A stretch of 18,031 bases of DNA from Hydrogenothermaceae bacterium. GTDB lineage: Bacteria; Aquificota; Aquificia; Aquificales; Hydrogenothermaceae. Shown here piece by piece: positions 1-7,647 of the stretch; the first letter of the stretch is position 1; each line of letters begins with the position of its first letter. Below the pieces are notes generated by a model. That model was not told where the DNA came from, did no database searches, and saw only the letters and a list, made by a program, of their open reading frames with translations. The position numbers were made by a program, and so were the translations under genes. The DNA lies in contig JALSSG010000067.1 in the NCBI GenBank assembly GCA_026984355.1, positions 1 to 18,031 on the forward strand, given 5' to 3'.

Positions 1-44
1 TCAGATAGGAACCTTACCTTTATTAAAATTTTAGTAAAAAAACT

Positions 45-767
45 TTGAAAGTATTTATTGGTACATCTGGTTATTTTTATTGGGATTGGAAGGGAAAGTT
101 TTATCCTATAGATTTAAAACCTGATAGGTGGTTTGAATATTATGCTAAGTATTTTAATACACTTGAAATAAATTCAACCTTTTATAAATTTCCAACAAAC
201 TCGTCTTTAAAAAGATGGTATAAGATAGCTCCTGATGGATTTTTTTATTCTATTAAGGTAAATAAAATAATAACTCATTTGAAAAGGTTTAAAGGTACAA
301 AAGATATATTAAAGCAATTTTATACCCTTTCCTATAATACTCTTAGAGAGAAACTAGGAGTGTTTCTTTTTCAATTACCACCTTCTTTTAGATATAAAAA
401 AGCAAATCTTGAGGTTATAACTGGCCAATTAGATAATTCATTTAAGAATGCTATTGAATTTAGAAATGAAAGCTGGTTTGTCCAGGAGGTTTTTGAAATA
501 TTAGAAAAAGAAAACATAATTTTTTGCTGTATAAGTGCACCAAAGTTTAATGATATATGTAAAAATACAGCAAAAACTGTTTATGTTAGATTTCATGGTA
601 AAAAACAGTGGTATAAATACAGATATTCAAAAGATGAGCTTAAGCTATGGGCAGAAAAGATTATAAATTTAAATCCTGAAGAAGCTTTTATATATTTTAA
701 TAATACTTATAATGCCTATGCAGTAGAGAACGCTTTACAGATGAAAGAGATTTTCAATCAAATATAA
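45..767 (+). CDS. DUF72 (YecE-family) protein
   Basis: 240-aa protein of the DUF72/YecE family, which adopts a TIM-barrel fold and has no firmly assigned reaction. Visible family hallmarks are the N-terminal IGTSGYFYWDWKG-FYP segment (residues 5-21), TLEINSTFYKFP (39-50) with the conserved Glu41 and Asn43, and FNNTYNAYAVENA near the C terminus, which matches the usual FNN-x4-A-x2-NA ending. The length is normal, so the gene looks complete. The start is TTG at 45: an in-frame stop at 24-26 leaves no other start, and there is no convincing SD. It converges on rsmE and overlaps it by 14 bp. Family assignment is secure, function unknown. Confidence 0.9.
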   Translation: MKVFIGTSGYFYWDWKGKFYPIDLKPDRWFEYYAKYFNTLEINSTFYKFPTNSSLKRWYKIAPDGFFYSIKVNKIITHLKRFKGTKDILKQFYTLSYNTLREKLGVFLFQLPPSFRYKKANLEVITGQLDNSFKNAIEFRNESWFVQEVFEILEKENIIFCCISAPKFNDICKNTAKTVYVRFHGKKQWYKYRYSKDELKLWAEKIINLNPEEAFIYFNNTYNAYAVENALQMKEIFNQI

Positions 768-1458
768 ATTTGACCTGACATATACCTGTAATAACAGCTG
801 TTTCCATTCTTAGAATATTTTTTCCAAGAGAATAAGTAAGAAAACCTTTTTCTTTTAAGATGTTTATTTCTTCTTCAGATAGTCCTCCTTCTGCTCCAAT
901 TAAAACTCCAATAGAGTTTACTTTTTTTTCTTGATTACAGTTTAGTTTTCTTTTTTCTTTTTCATAGAATACAATCTTTAGCTCTTGATTTGCTTTTATG
1001 TCTTTAAGTTTTATAGGGTTTTCTATCTTTAAAGGATAAGGTCTTTTACACTGTTTTATAGAGTTTATAGCGATTTTTTCCCATTTTTTTATTTTTTTTA
1101 AAACATCTTTTTCCTTGACCGCACTGAATTTTGATAAAACAGGAACTAGAGTATATACTCCAAGTTCACTGATAGGTTCTATCAAATCATCAATTTTAGA
1201 CAGATGATTTGGCATACACTGGTACAGTGTTATTTTTACTTTTTCTTCTTCTACTGGAAGCTCTTTTACAATATGGCCAATTAATTTTTTCTTTTCTATT
1301 TTTTCAACTTTGGCAAGAACTATATTTCCTTTGAGATTATTTACCTCTATAAACTGACCTTCTTTTATTCTTTTAACTTTTACTGCATGGTGAAACTCAT
1401 CATCTGTTATGATAACGCTATTTTTTTCTATATTTCCTATAAACCTAGGATAAGACAT
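754..1458 (-). CDS. rsmE: 16S rRNA (uracil-1498-N3)-methyltransferase RsmE
   Basis: 234-aa SPOUT-class methyltransferase that uses S-adenosylmethionine to methylate N3 of U1498 in 16S rRNA. The N-terminal PUA-like RNA-binding domain is seen in EFHHAVKVKRIKEGQ (21-35). The C-terminal SPOUT knot shows IGAEGGLSEEEI (187-198) and SLGKNILRMETA (210-221), which are the family's SAM-binding loops. Length is typical. It is the last gene of the leftward purT operon, and its ATG lies inside the end of the permease gene (14-nt overlap), so translational coupling is likely. Its 3' end overlaps the DUF72 gene on the other strand. Identification is strong. Confidence 0.93.
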   Translation of the reverse strand: MSYPRFIGNIEKNSVIITDDEFHHAVKVKRIKEGQFIEVNNLKGNIVLAKVEKIEKKKLIGHIVKELPVEEEKVKITLYQCMPNHLSKIDDLIEPISELGVYTLVPVLSKFSAVKEKDVLKKIKKWEKIAINSIKQCKRPYPLKIENPIKLKDIKANQELKIVFYEKEKRKLNCNQEKKVNSIGVLIGAEGGLSEEEINILKEKGFLTYSLGKNILRMETAVITGICQVKFIFD

Positions 1459-2266
1459 TAATTTTCCTTAATGTAGTTTTTATTCCTACAATAATGCTAA
1501 AAAACAATGAATAAAGAAATACTATAGTAGCTCCTGAAGGTAAGTTTAATTGATAAGATATATAAATTCCTATCAGAACCATCAGTACACTTATAAATAT
1601 AGAAAGGCTTATCAGGGCTTTATAATGCCACACTATTTGACTGGCAAAAGCAACAGGTAAAATCATCATTGCTGAGGCAAGAATTACGCCAACAAGCTTT
1701 ACAGATAAAACAGTAGCTACTGCAATTAGTAATATTAAAAAATAATAATAAAAGGAAGTGTTTATACCACTTGTGTACGCAACGTCTTCATCAAAACAGC
1801 AGTACATTATTTTCTGGAAATTAAAGAAAATAAAAGACAATGTAAATATTGTAAATATTGTAAGAACATATATATCTTCTGTGGTTATGGTAAGTATATT
1901 TCCAAACAAAAATGTAAACAGGTCTGTATTGTAGTTAGGTGTAAGTGTTATAAATATAACTCCTAAAGCCATAGACATAGAAAATAGTATACCTATTGAA
2001 ACATCTTCATGAATCTTTCCATGTCTGCTTATGTAAGCTATTAGCAGTCCGACAATAATGGCAAATAAAGTTCCTACAATAGTAGGAGAAATACTCATAT
2101 AAAATCCTATTGCAAGACCTCCAAATGTAGCGTGAGATATACCAACAGTTATAAAAGACCAGTTCTTTAAGTTTATAAACATAGACAGGACAGATAAAAG
2201 AATTGAAAGTAATATACCACCTATAACAGCATTTTTTAAAAACGGTATCTCTAAAAATTCAGTCAT
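1445..2266 (-). CDS. ABC-3 family metal transporter permease (ZnuB/MntB-like), orphan
   Basis: 273-aa polytopic inner-membrane protein with about eight hydrophobic segments. ABC-3 (zinc/manganese/iron) permease signatures are visible: SHATFGGLAIG (44-54), VGVILASAMMILPVAFA (192-208) and LPSGATIVF (242-250). Members form the channel of ZnuABC or MntABC-type importers. No ATPase or substrate-binding protein is encoded in the window, so the partners must lie elsewhere. It sits 2 nt downstream of purT and overlaps rsmE by 14 nt, clearly co-transcribed with both. The metal cannot be told from sequence: Zn is the default guess, Mn or Fe are possible. Confidence 0.85.
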   Translation of the reverse strand: MTEFLEIPFLKNAVIGGILLSILLSVLSMFINLKNWSFITVGISHATFGGLAIGFYMSISPTIVGTLFAIIVGLLIAYISRHGKIHEDVSIGILFSMSMALGVIFITLTPNYNTDLFTFLFGNILTITTEDIYVLTIFTIFTLSFIFFNFQKIMYCCFDEDVAYTSGINTSFYYYFLILLIAVATVLSVKLVGVILASAMMILPVAFASQIVWHYKALISLSIFISVLMVLIGIYISYQLNLPSGATIVFLYSLFFSIIVGIKTTLRKINVLS

Positions 2267-2268
2267 TT

Positions 2269-3447
2269 TTATACCACTACTTTTATGGTCTGTGCTGCTT
2301 TTTTTGCTTTTTCTCTTGCTTCTTCTATGGTATTTCCTGTAGCTAAAGCGACTCCCATCCTTCTTTTTGGTCTTGTTGTTGGTTTTCCAAAAATTCTTAT
2401 TTTGGTATCTGGTATAGATAAAGCTTGATTTACATTTTCATAAATAGGAGCTACACCCCATTTATCAGCATGGAAACAGTAAGAAGCTCCAGGTGAAATT
2501 AATTTTATATCTATAGGAAGTCCAAGGATAGCTCTAAGATGTATTTCAAATTCTGACATATTCTGAGAAACCATTGTAACCATACCTGTATCATGTGGTC
2601 TTGGTGATATTTCATTAAACCAGACTTCATCACCTTTCACAAAAAGTTCACATCCAAATATACCATATCCACCAAGAGCATCTGTTATTTTTTTTGCTAT
2701 ATCTTTTGCCTTCTCTAAGGCTGTTTCACTCATAGGTTGAGGCTGCCAGCTTTCGTGATAATCTCCTTCTACCTGTATATGTCCTATTGGTTCACAAAAT
2801 AAAGTTCCCTGGTTTTTTGTTCTTACAGTTAGTAGCGTTATTTCAAAATCAAAATCTATGAATTCTTCTATTATAACTTCACCACCTTTTCCTCTTGCAT
2901 TTTCTTGTGCATAGTACCATGCTTTTTCTATGTCTTCTTCTTTTTTCACTATACTTTGTCCTTTACCAGAAGAACTCATTACAGGTTTGACAACAGCAGG
3001 AAGTCCTATATCTTTTATAGCCTGTTTATAAGTATCAATATCAGAAGCAAATCTATAGGCTGAGGTTTTTAGTCCTACTTCTTCTGCTGCAAGCCTTCTA
3101 ATCTGAATTCTGTCCATTGTATATTTTACAGCCTTGGCACATGGTACAACTGTGTATCCCTCTTTTTCCAATTCTAATAAAACATCTGTATTAATAGCTT
3201 CTATCTCAGGAACTATAAAATCTGGTTTTTCCCTGTAAACTATATTTCTCACAGCATCACCGTTTTTCATGTCAATCACATAATAGGAATTGGCTACCTG
3301 TTGAGCAGGTGCATATTGATAACTATCTACAGCTACAACTTCTATTCCTAATCTCATAGCTTCTATAACAAATTCTTTTCCAAGTTCTCCACTTCCAAGA
3401 AGAAGCACTTTTGTTGCATTATGAGAGTGGGGAGTGCCTATTATCAT
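2269..3447 (-). CDS. purT: Formate-dependent phosphoribosylglycinamide formyltransferase (GAR transformylase 2)
   Basis: 392-aa ATP-grasp enzyme that makes formyl-GAR from GAR, formate and ATP, the third step of purine synthesis, without a folate cofactor. The N-terminal Rossmann-like loop LLLGSGELGKE (15-25), the ATP-grasp glycine loop KPVMSSSGKGQS (154-165) and the metal/ATP site FNEISPRPHDTGMV (277-290) are all present and family-typical. Length matches PurT (about 390 aa). The ATG is preceded by GAGGGG at suitable spacing. It is the first gene of a leftward operon with the permease and rsmE, downstream of a recognisable promoter at about 3483-3519. Formate dependence fits an anaerobe/microaerophile, which is inference. 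Confidence 0.95.
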   Translation of the reverse strand: MIIGTPHSHNATKVLLLGSGELGKEFVIEAMRLGIEVVAVDSYQYAPAQQVANSYYVIDMKNGDAVRNIVYREKPDFIVPEIEAINTDVLLELEKEGYTVVPCAKAVKYTMDRIQIRRLAAEEVGLKTSAYRFASDIDTYKQAIKDIGLPAVVKPVMSSSGKGQSIVKKEEDIEKAWYYAQENARGKGGEVIIEEFIDFDFEITLLTVRTKNQGTLFCEPIGHIQVEGDYHESWQPQPMSETALEKAKDIAKKITDALGGYGIFGCELFVKGDEVWFNEISPRPHDTGMVTMVSQNMSEFEIHLRAILGLPIDIKLISPGASYCFHADKWGVAPIYENVNQALSIPDTKIRIFGKPTTRPKRRMGVALATGNTIEEAREKAKKAAQTIKVVV

Positions 3448-3482
3448 AATTTACCCCTCTTTATATTTATTTTTGGAAAAAT

Positions 3483-3519
3483 ATTATATCTCTTTTCTAC
3501 AGGTAACAAATAGGTAACA
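3483..3519 (-). promoter_or_regulatory. Putative purT-operon promoter with 11-bp-period direct repeat
   Basis: On the minus strand a perfect -10 TATAAT occupies 3488-3483, about 36 nt upstream of the purT ATG. Upstream of it are two exact copies of TGTTACCT (3519-3512 and 3508-3501), spaced 11 bp start to start. Only 12 nt separate the proximal copy from the -10, so the repeat occupies the usual -35 position (the best -35 match is only TTTGTT). This geometry resembles an activator site such as a PhoB-type box. The repeat and -10 are seen directly; regulator and function are inferred. Confidence 0.5.
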
Positions 3520-3571
3520 TAAAAAAATTATCTTTTTGATTAAATATAAAGTACCATTGAGGTATTAAGTC

Positions 3572-3700
3572 ATGAAAACTTTTATTACAATAGTTGTTAT
3601 TTTAGGTTTACTGGCTTTAGGTTTCTTTGTATACGAGTATAAAACAGATTTAATTGTAGAAAAAGAAGCATACGAAGTTGTAAAAACTTTATTCAAATAA
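3572..3700 (+). CDS. Small single-pass membrane protein, 42 aa
   Basis: An ORF of 42 codons from ATG 3572 to TAA 3700, preceded by TTGAGGT (3557-3563) at 8-nt spacing, a credible ribosome binding site. It begins MKTFITIVVILGLLALGFFV: one Lys then about 18 hydrophobic residues, consistent with a membrane anchor. A polar, charged tail of about 22 residues follows (YEYKTDLIVEKEAYEVV, 21-37, ending KTLFK). TATAAA at 3545-3550 could serve as its -10, with no clear -35. It lies alone between the divergent purT operon and the convergent WD40 lipoprotein gene, which ends 3 bp away. I recognise no family. The hydrophobic/charged partition and SD argue that it is real. Confidence 0.6.
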   Translation: MKTFITIVVILGLLALGFFVYEYKTDLIVEKEAYEVVKTLFK

Positions 3701-3703
3701 TTA

Positions 3704-6148
3704 TTATCTACTGTATTTAAGGTATTTTTCTTTCAGCCATCCTATTACAAATTTTTTCTTGCTTCTACTGTAATACTTGACTTTAACCCAACCATCTTTT
3801 CCTTTTTCCAGAACTAAAACCTCATATCCTTTTGGAATAACTGCAAGTATCTTAGCTCCGGGAACAGGTTTTTCTCTTAGGTTAAGAGCTGGAACTTTTA
3901 TGTAAGCTTTCTTATATTTGAAAGTTTGTTTCTTTTTCTGCTTTTCTTCTTTGTGTTTTTTCTGGGGAACTGCTTTTTGTATGACTTTTACAGGCTGTTT
4001 TTTTATGATAGGTAGTTTTTTAGGTTTTTCTTTTGGTTTTATGGAAGTTAAAGATTGTTTTTCAACCCAGCCTGTAATTCCTGGTGGATTTATCTCTACT
4101 TTATAGTATTTTTCTGTATGAGCTATTGGATTTAACTGTGTTGATTTTTCTATATCTATTATTTTTGTTCCTTCTGGAGATAGTCTTAGTGCTGTTTTTC
4201 TTTTAGTCCATACGGTATGTTTTGATACTGTAGATACAGGTTTTATATATTTTTCTTCTATATATCCCATACAGTACCCTTTACAAAGGTCTTTTCCATA
4301 TTTTGTAAGGTCTACATAGTAGTAGTATCTATTGTCTATTTTTACTCTTGCTTCAGGCTTTATTTCTATACCTTCTGGTAATTTTCCTGCACTTTCTAAC
4401 ATAAATGGAGATAAAAGTATTTTTGCATTTTTCAGAACAATGTAAGTGTCTTTTACTGGTTCATACTCTACTTTTGTAATGTAATCTTTTTTTACCCATC
4501 CTTTTCCAAATGGAGATTTTACATAATATTCTTTAAGATATGGTGAGTAATATATCCCTTCTAAAGCCATACCTCTTGTAAGCTTTGCAATTCCTTTACC
4601 TTTTGGGGCATCTAATAAAATAGCCATTTTGTCTATCACAATATAAAAGTCTGTATTTTTTTCTAATTTTGCTATGTTTTCACTTTTAATCCATCCATGT
4701 TTGTTTTCTGCTTTTATTAGAGCTGTTTTTAAGTCTGGAGAAAGAAAGATACTGTCTTTTTCAAGTATAGTTCCAGATGAGATACTTCCTATCTTTCTTA
4801 GTAGTTTTGGAGTTTTATATATAGGTGTGTCTTCATAAACAACAACAGGATTTAAAACTTTGTATAGAGTGTCATAAGTTCCTTTTACAAATTTTCCTTT
4901 TATTTTTTTATCTGGAATGATTACATCATTAAATAGAACATCTATTTCTATATATGAGCCTACAGGTAATTTAATTTTTTTACCAGTAGGAGTTATTATC
5001 TGTGATATAGATGTTGTAATAGCAGAGAAATATCCATCACTTAGACTAAATAACTTTATATCAGAATCATTACTTCCAGCGGCTATAATTCTTTCTGTTG
5101 GTGAAAATTTTACAACTGTAACATAAGAACGGAATGTTTTTGCTGATTTTATATCTTTTCCTGTCCTTACGTCCCATATGTGTACACTGTTGTCCCAATG
5201 AGCGGATGCTAAAAATCTACTGTCCCTTGAGAAATCTACATAGTTTACAAATAAAGCAGGGCTTTGGAGTTTTTTGTAGATTAACCATTTTGTAGTTTCC
5301 CATATATTTATAGTGTTGTCCCAACCTCCAGAAGCTAAATATTTACCGTTTCTTGAGTAGCTTACACTTTTTGCAATATCATTATGGGCAGCTAAAGTTT
5401 TTACAAGTATATTATCGTAAATATCCCATATTTTAACTGTTCTATCACTACTTGCTGAAACAAGGTACTTTCCATCAGGAGAAAAAGCTATTGAGTTAAT
5501 GGCATCATCATGAGCTTTTATTTCATTTACTAACTCTCCAAGTTCATAATCAAATATGAAAATCTTTTTATCTATTCCTGCTGCAGCCAAGAGTCTATCT
5601 GTAGGAGAAAAAGCCACATCATTTATATATGAAAATGGACCTTCTATTGTGGTTAGAAGCTCTCCTGTTTCAAAATCCCATAGATTTATAGAACCATCCC
5701 AGCTTCCTGTGGCTATAAATTTTTTATCTTTTGATATATCTACACTTGTGATAATATCTCCATGACCTTCTAATGTTTTTATAAGTTTTTTTCTTTTAAC
5801 ATCCCATATTTTTACTGTTTTATCTGAGCTTACAGATACTAAATACCTTCCATCTTTACTGAAAGCTAAATCATTTACAGCATCTTTATGACTTTTTAGA
5901 GTTTTTATCTCTTTAAGGTTTTTTGATAATTTTAATTTTTCTATATCAGGAAGTTTTTCTGACCTGTCTTTTATGAAGGTTTTTGTTATTTCTTCCTTAG
6001 GTATTTGAACTTTTTGTTTTTTGGGAACAGGTTTTTGTGTTTCTTCTTCTAATTCAAAGTATTCTTTTTTAAACTCTTTTGCTTTTTTTTCTATTGTCCC
6101 ACAAGAATAAATAAGAGCAAATGTAAGTAGGATTACAAAAAATCTCAT
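3704..6148 (-). CDS. Lipoprotein with seven WD40 blades and tandem SH3-like domains
   Basis: 814-aa predicted lipoprotein. A hydrophobic signal (residues 2-15) ends at IYSC with Cys16 as the likely lipidated residue. A charged linker (17-80) follows, then seven WD40 repeats at about 83-370, with GH and IWD-type ends clear in blades 1, 2, 4 and 5 and degenerate in 3, 6 and 7. Seven blades would close one beta-propeller. After that come about five SH3-like units (about 435-497, 500-562, 567-640, 643-702, 745-812), the last with the bacterial-SH3 pattern NLREKP…GWVKV…GWLKEKYL, and a Lys/Pro-rich linker at 704-746. The ATG has GAGGAG just upstream, at rather short spacing. It is probably an envelope scaffold or peptidoglycan-binding protein; the exact function is unknown. 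Confidence 0.85.
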   Translation of the reverse strand: MRFFVILLTFALIYSCGTIEKKAKEFKKEYFELEEETQKPVPKKQKVQIPKEEITKTFIKDRSEKLPDIEKLKLSKNLKEIKTLKSHKDAVNDLAFSKDGRYLVSVSSDKTVKIWDVKRKKLIKTLEGHGDIITSVDISKDKKFIATGSWDGSINLWDFETGELLTTIEGPFSYINDVAFSPTDRLLAAAGIDKKIFIFDYELGELVNEIKAHDDAINSIAFSPDGKYLVSASSDRTVKIWDIYDNILVKTLAAHNDIAKSVSYSRNGKYLASGGWDNTINIWETTKWLIYKKLQSPALFVNYVDFSRDSRFLASAHWDNSVHIWDVRTGKDIKSAKTFRSYVTVVKFSPTERIIAAGSNDSDIKLFSLSDGYFSAITTSISQIITPTGKKIKLPVGSYIEIDVLFNDVIIPDKKIKGKFVKGTYDTLYKVLNPVVVYEDTPIYKTPKLLRKIGSISSGTILEKDSIFLSPDLKTALIKAENKHGWIKSENIAKLEKNTDFYIVIDKMAILLDAPKGKGIAKLTRGMALEGIYYSPYLKEYYVKSPFGKGWVKKDYITKVEYEPVKDTYIVLKNAKILLSPFMLESAGKLPEGIEIKPEARVKIDNRYYYYVDLTKYGKDLCKGYCMGYIEEKYIKPVSTVSKHTVWTKRKTALRLSPEGTKIIDIEKSTQLNPIAHTEKYYKVEINPPGITGWVEKQSLTSIKPKEKPKKLPIIKKQPVKVIQKAVPQKKHKEEKQKKKQTFKYKKAYIKVPALNLREKPVPGAKILAVIPKGYEVLVLEKGKDGWVKVKYYSRSKKKFVIGWLKEKYLKYSR

Positions 6149-6223
6149 ATTCTCCTCAATCTTTGTATGTTAATACAAAATATTATAAATTATAACTTGT
6201 TTATTTTTTGTGAAGGTTATAGA
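6149..6223. promoter_or_regulatory. Divergent promoter region between the WD40 lipoprotein gene and rsmD
   Basis: This very AT-rich gap holds ATTATA at 6182-6187 and 6189-6194, which read TATAAT on the minus strand and could be -10 elements for the lipoprotein gene. TATAAC at 6191-6196 could be the -10 for rsmD on the plus strand. No -35 stands out on either strand, so individual promoter calls are weak. A plus-strand start near 6203 would leave the TTG at 6224 as the first usable rsmD start. Confidence 0.35.
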
Positions 6224-6682
6224 TTGAAAAAAACAAAGGTTCGTCCTACAGCAAATATAGTAAAACAGGCTATATTTAATATTTTATATGATGTTTCTGG
6301 TAAGAGATTTTTGGATATTTTTGCTGGAACAGGAAGGGTAGGATTTGAGGCTTTAAAAAAAGGTGCAGAAGAAGTGGTATTTGTAGAAAAGGATAAACAG
6401 GTTTGTTTTTCTTTAAAGGAAATTGCAAAGAAATATGATAAAAATGTAAAAATTGTATGTTCAGATGCGTTATCTTTTTTGAAAAAAAACAAACAAAAGT
6501 TTGATGTTATATTTGCAGACCCACCTTACGATTTTAAAGCATATGATAAACTAATTAATCTTGCAGTATCCAACTTAAATAAAGGTGGTGTATTTATCTT
6601 AGAACACAGGAAAGAAAAAGATTTTGATGCTGATGAAAAAAGGATTTATGGAGAAACAGCAATATCTTTTTGGAGAAGATGA
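6224..6682 (+). CDS. rsmD: 16S rRNA (guanine-966-N2)-methyltransferase RsmD
   Basis: Rossmann-fold methyltransferase that modifies G966 of 16S rRNA using SAM. The signature KVRPTANIVKQAIFNIL, the SAM loop LDIFAGTGRVGFEA and the catalytic DPPY (in FADPPYDF) are all present. I chose TTG 6224 (152 aa) because GAAGGT lies 6 nt upstream and homology starts there. The in-frame ATG at 6167 would add 19 unmatched residues, lacks an SD and may precede the transcription start. Either way the usual N-terminal RIIGG-x-KGR-type strand is missing or unrecognisable. It is the first gene of a tightly packed operon, its TGA abutting the coaD ATG. Confidence 0.85.
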   Translation: MKKTKVRPTANIVKQAIFNILYDVSGKRFLDIFAGTGRVGFEALKKGAEEVVFVEKDKQVCFSLKEIAKKYDKNVKIVCSDALSFLKKNKQKFDVIFADPPYDFKAYDKLINLAVSNLNKGGVFILEHRKEKDFDADEKRIYGETAISFWRR

Positions 6683-7177
6683 ATGACAACGAAATTATGC
6701 ATATACCCAGGTACTTTTGACCCTGTTCATCTTGGGCATTTAGATATAGTTAAGAGAGCTTTGAATATTTTTGAAACAGTAGTAGTAGCAATAGCTGAAA
6801 ATCCAAAGAAAAAACCTCTCTTTACTATAGATGAAAGGGTAGATATGTTTAAAAATTCAGTAAAAGAGTATGGAGATAGAGTTATAGTAGAGCCTTTTTG
6901 TGGATTGCTTGTTGATTTTGCTAAAAAGTACGATACAAAAATCATAATAAGAGGTGTGAGATTATTTACAGATTTTGAATACGAACTCCAAATAGCTATG
7001 ACTAATTATAAGTTAGACCAGGTAGAAACATTTTTTATGATGCCTTCTCAGGAATTAATACATATTAGTTCTACTATTGTTAAAGATGTTGCTTTTCACA
7101 AAGGTGATGTTTTACAAATGGTTCCTGAATATGTGGCAAAAAAACTTAGAGAGAAATTTGATGGACAAAATAGCTAA
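6683..7177 (+). CDS. coaD: Phosphopantetheine adenylyltransferase CoaD
   Basis: 164-aa nucleotidyltransferase that joins ATP and 4'-phosphopantetheine to dephospho-CoA, the fourth step of coenzyme A synthesis. The HIGH-type motif is HLGH (16-19) within YPGTFDPVHLGHLDIV. The second motif, ISSTIVKDVA, near the C terminus, matches the ISS-x2-VK signature. GIKRP-equivalent residues appear as IIIRGVRLFTDFEYE. Length is standard. The ATG directly follows the rsmD stop with zero spacing, and GGAGA lies 6 nt upstream inside rsmD. Identification is very strong. Confidence 0.96.
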   Translation: MTTKLCIYPGTFDPVHLGHLDIVKRALNIFETVVVAIAENPKKKPLFTIDERVDMFKNSVKEYGDRVIVEPFCGLLVDFAKKYDTKIIIRGVRLFTDFEYELQIAMTNYKLDQVETFFMMPSQELIHISSTIVKDVAFHKGDVLQMVPEYVAKKLREKFDGQNS

Positions 7178-7646
7178 ACTGGTTTTGATAATTTTTATAG
7201 GCTTATTGTTTTTTAGCTGTGGAATAAAAAAGGAAACTACACAGAAAACAGGACATATTTACTGCATAAAAGAAATAAAAATACCTTCAGCAGAAGCAAC
7301 AGCATTAGATGTATTTAATAGATTTGTTTCGGATGCTATTTTGATGGCAGGAAATAGAATAGAGTGTTCTACCAGAACAACAAGATTTTTAAGTATTAAT
7401 ATAAGAAAAATTTCCTTTGATGAAATTGGGTATTCAAGTGCTCAAAGAGCTACCATATATAAGATGAATATTAAGCTTGATTTAGAGATTGAAAATATAA
7501 ATGGAGATACTATATTAAGCAAAACGATAAAGGAAACTACCCAGTATGTAGGTACAGGTTTGAGAGCTGACTTTGAAAAAAGATATGCCCTTGAAGACCT
7601 TGCAAGTTTGGTTGAAGTAAGGATTTATTCTCTTTTAAAGGAATAA
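7161..7646 (+). CDS. lptE: LptE-like LPS-assembly lipoprotein
   Basis: 161-aa predicted lipoprotein. The start ATG 7161 gives Met-Asp-Lys, a hydrophobic stretch (6-18) and a lipobox ending FFSC with Cys20. The frame stays open upstream to 7077, but that would place 28 odd residues before the signal, so it is rejected. The gene overlaps coaD by 17 nt. The mature part contains GYSSAQRATIYKMNIKLDLEI, cut here into GYSSAQRATIYKM and NIKLDLEI, a pattern like the LptE domain in which polar residues precede a beta-strand. The decisive argument is synteny: lptE directly precedes holA in many bacteria, and holA starts 1 nt after this stop. LptE plugs the LptD barrel and helps insert LPS in the outer membrane. 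Sequence alone is weak. Confidence 0.7.
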   Translation: MDKIAKLVLIIFIGLLFFSCGIKKETTQKTGHIYCIKEIKIPSAEATALDVFNRFVSDAILMAGNRIECSTRTTRFLSINIRKISFDEIGYSSAQRATIYKMNIKLDLEIENINGDTILSKTIKETTQYVGTGLRADFEKRYALEDLASLVEVRIYSLLKE

Positions 7647-7647
7647 A

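Noticed and set aside
754..767. 3' overlap of the DUF72 and rsmE genes as possible antisense regulation
   Set aside because: Short convergent overlaps (also 15691-15699) are ordinary in compact genomes and show no extra structure.
3918..5765. Plus-strand open frames inside the WD40 lipoprotein gene
   Set aside because: Antisense shadows: no SD, Cys/Phe-rich or biased composition, and the opposite frame codes for clear domains.
7077..7160. N-terminal extension of the lptE frame into coaD
   Set aside because: It would add 28 residues before a clear signal peptide and lipobox; ATG 7161 gives a normal lipoprotein.
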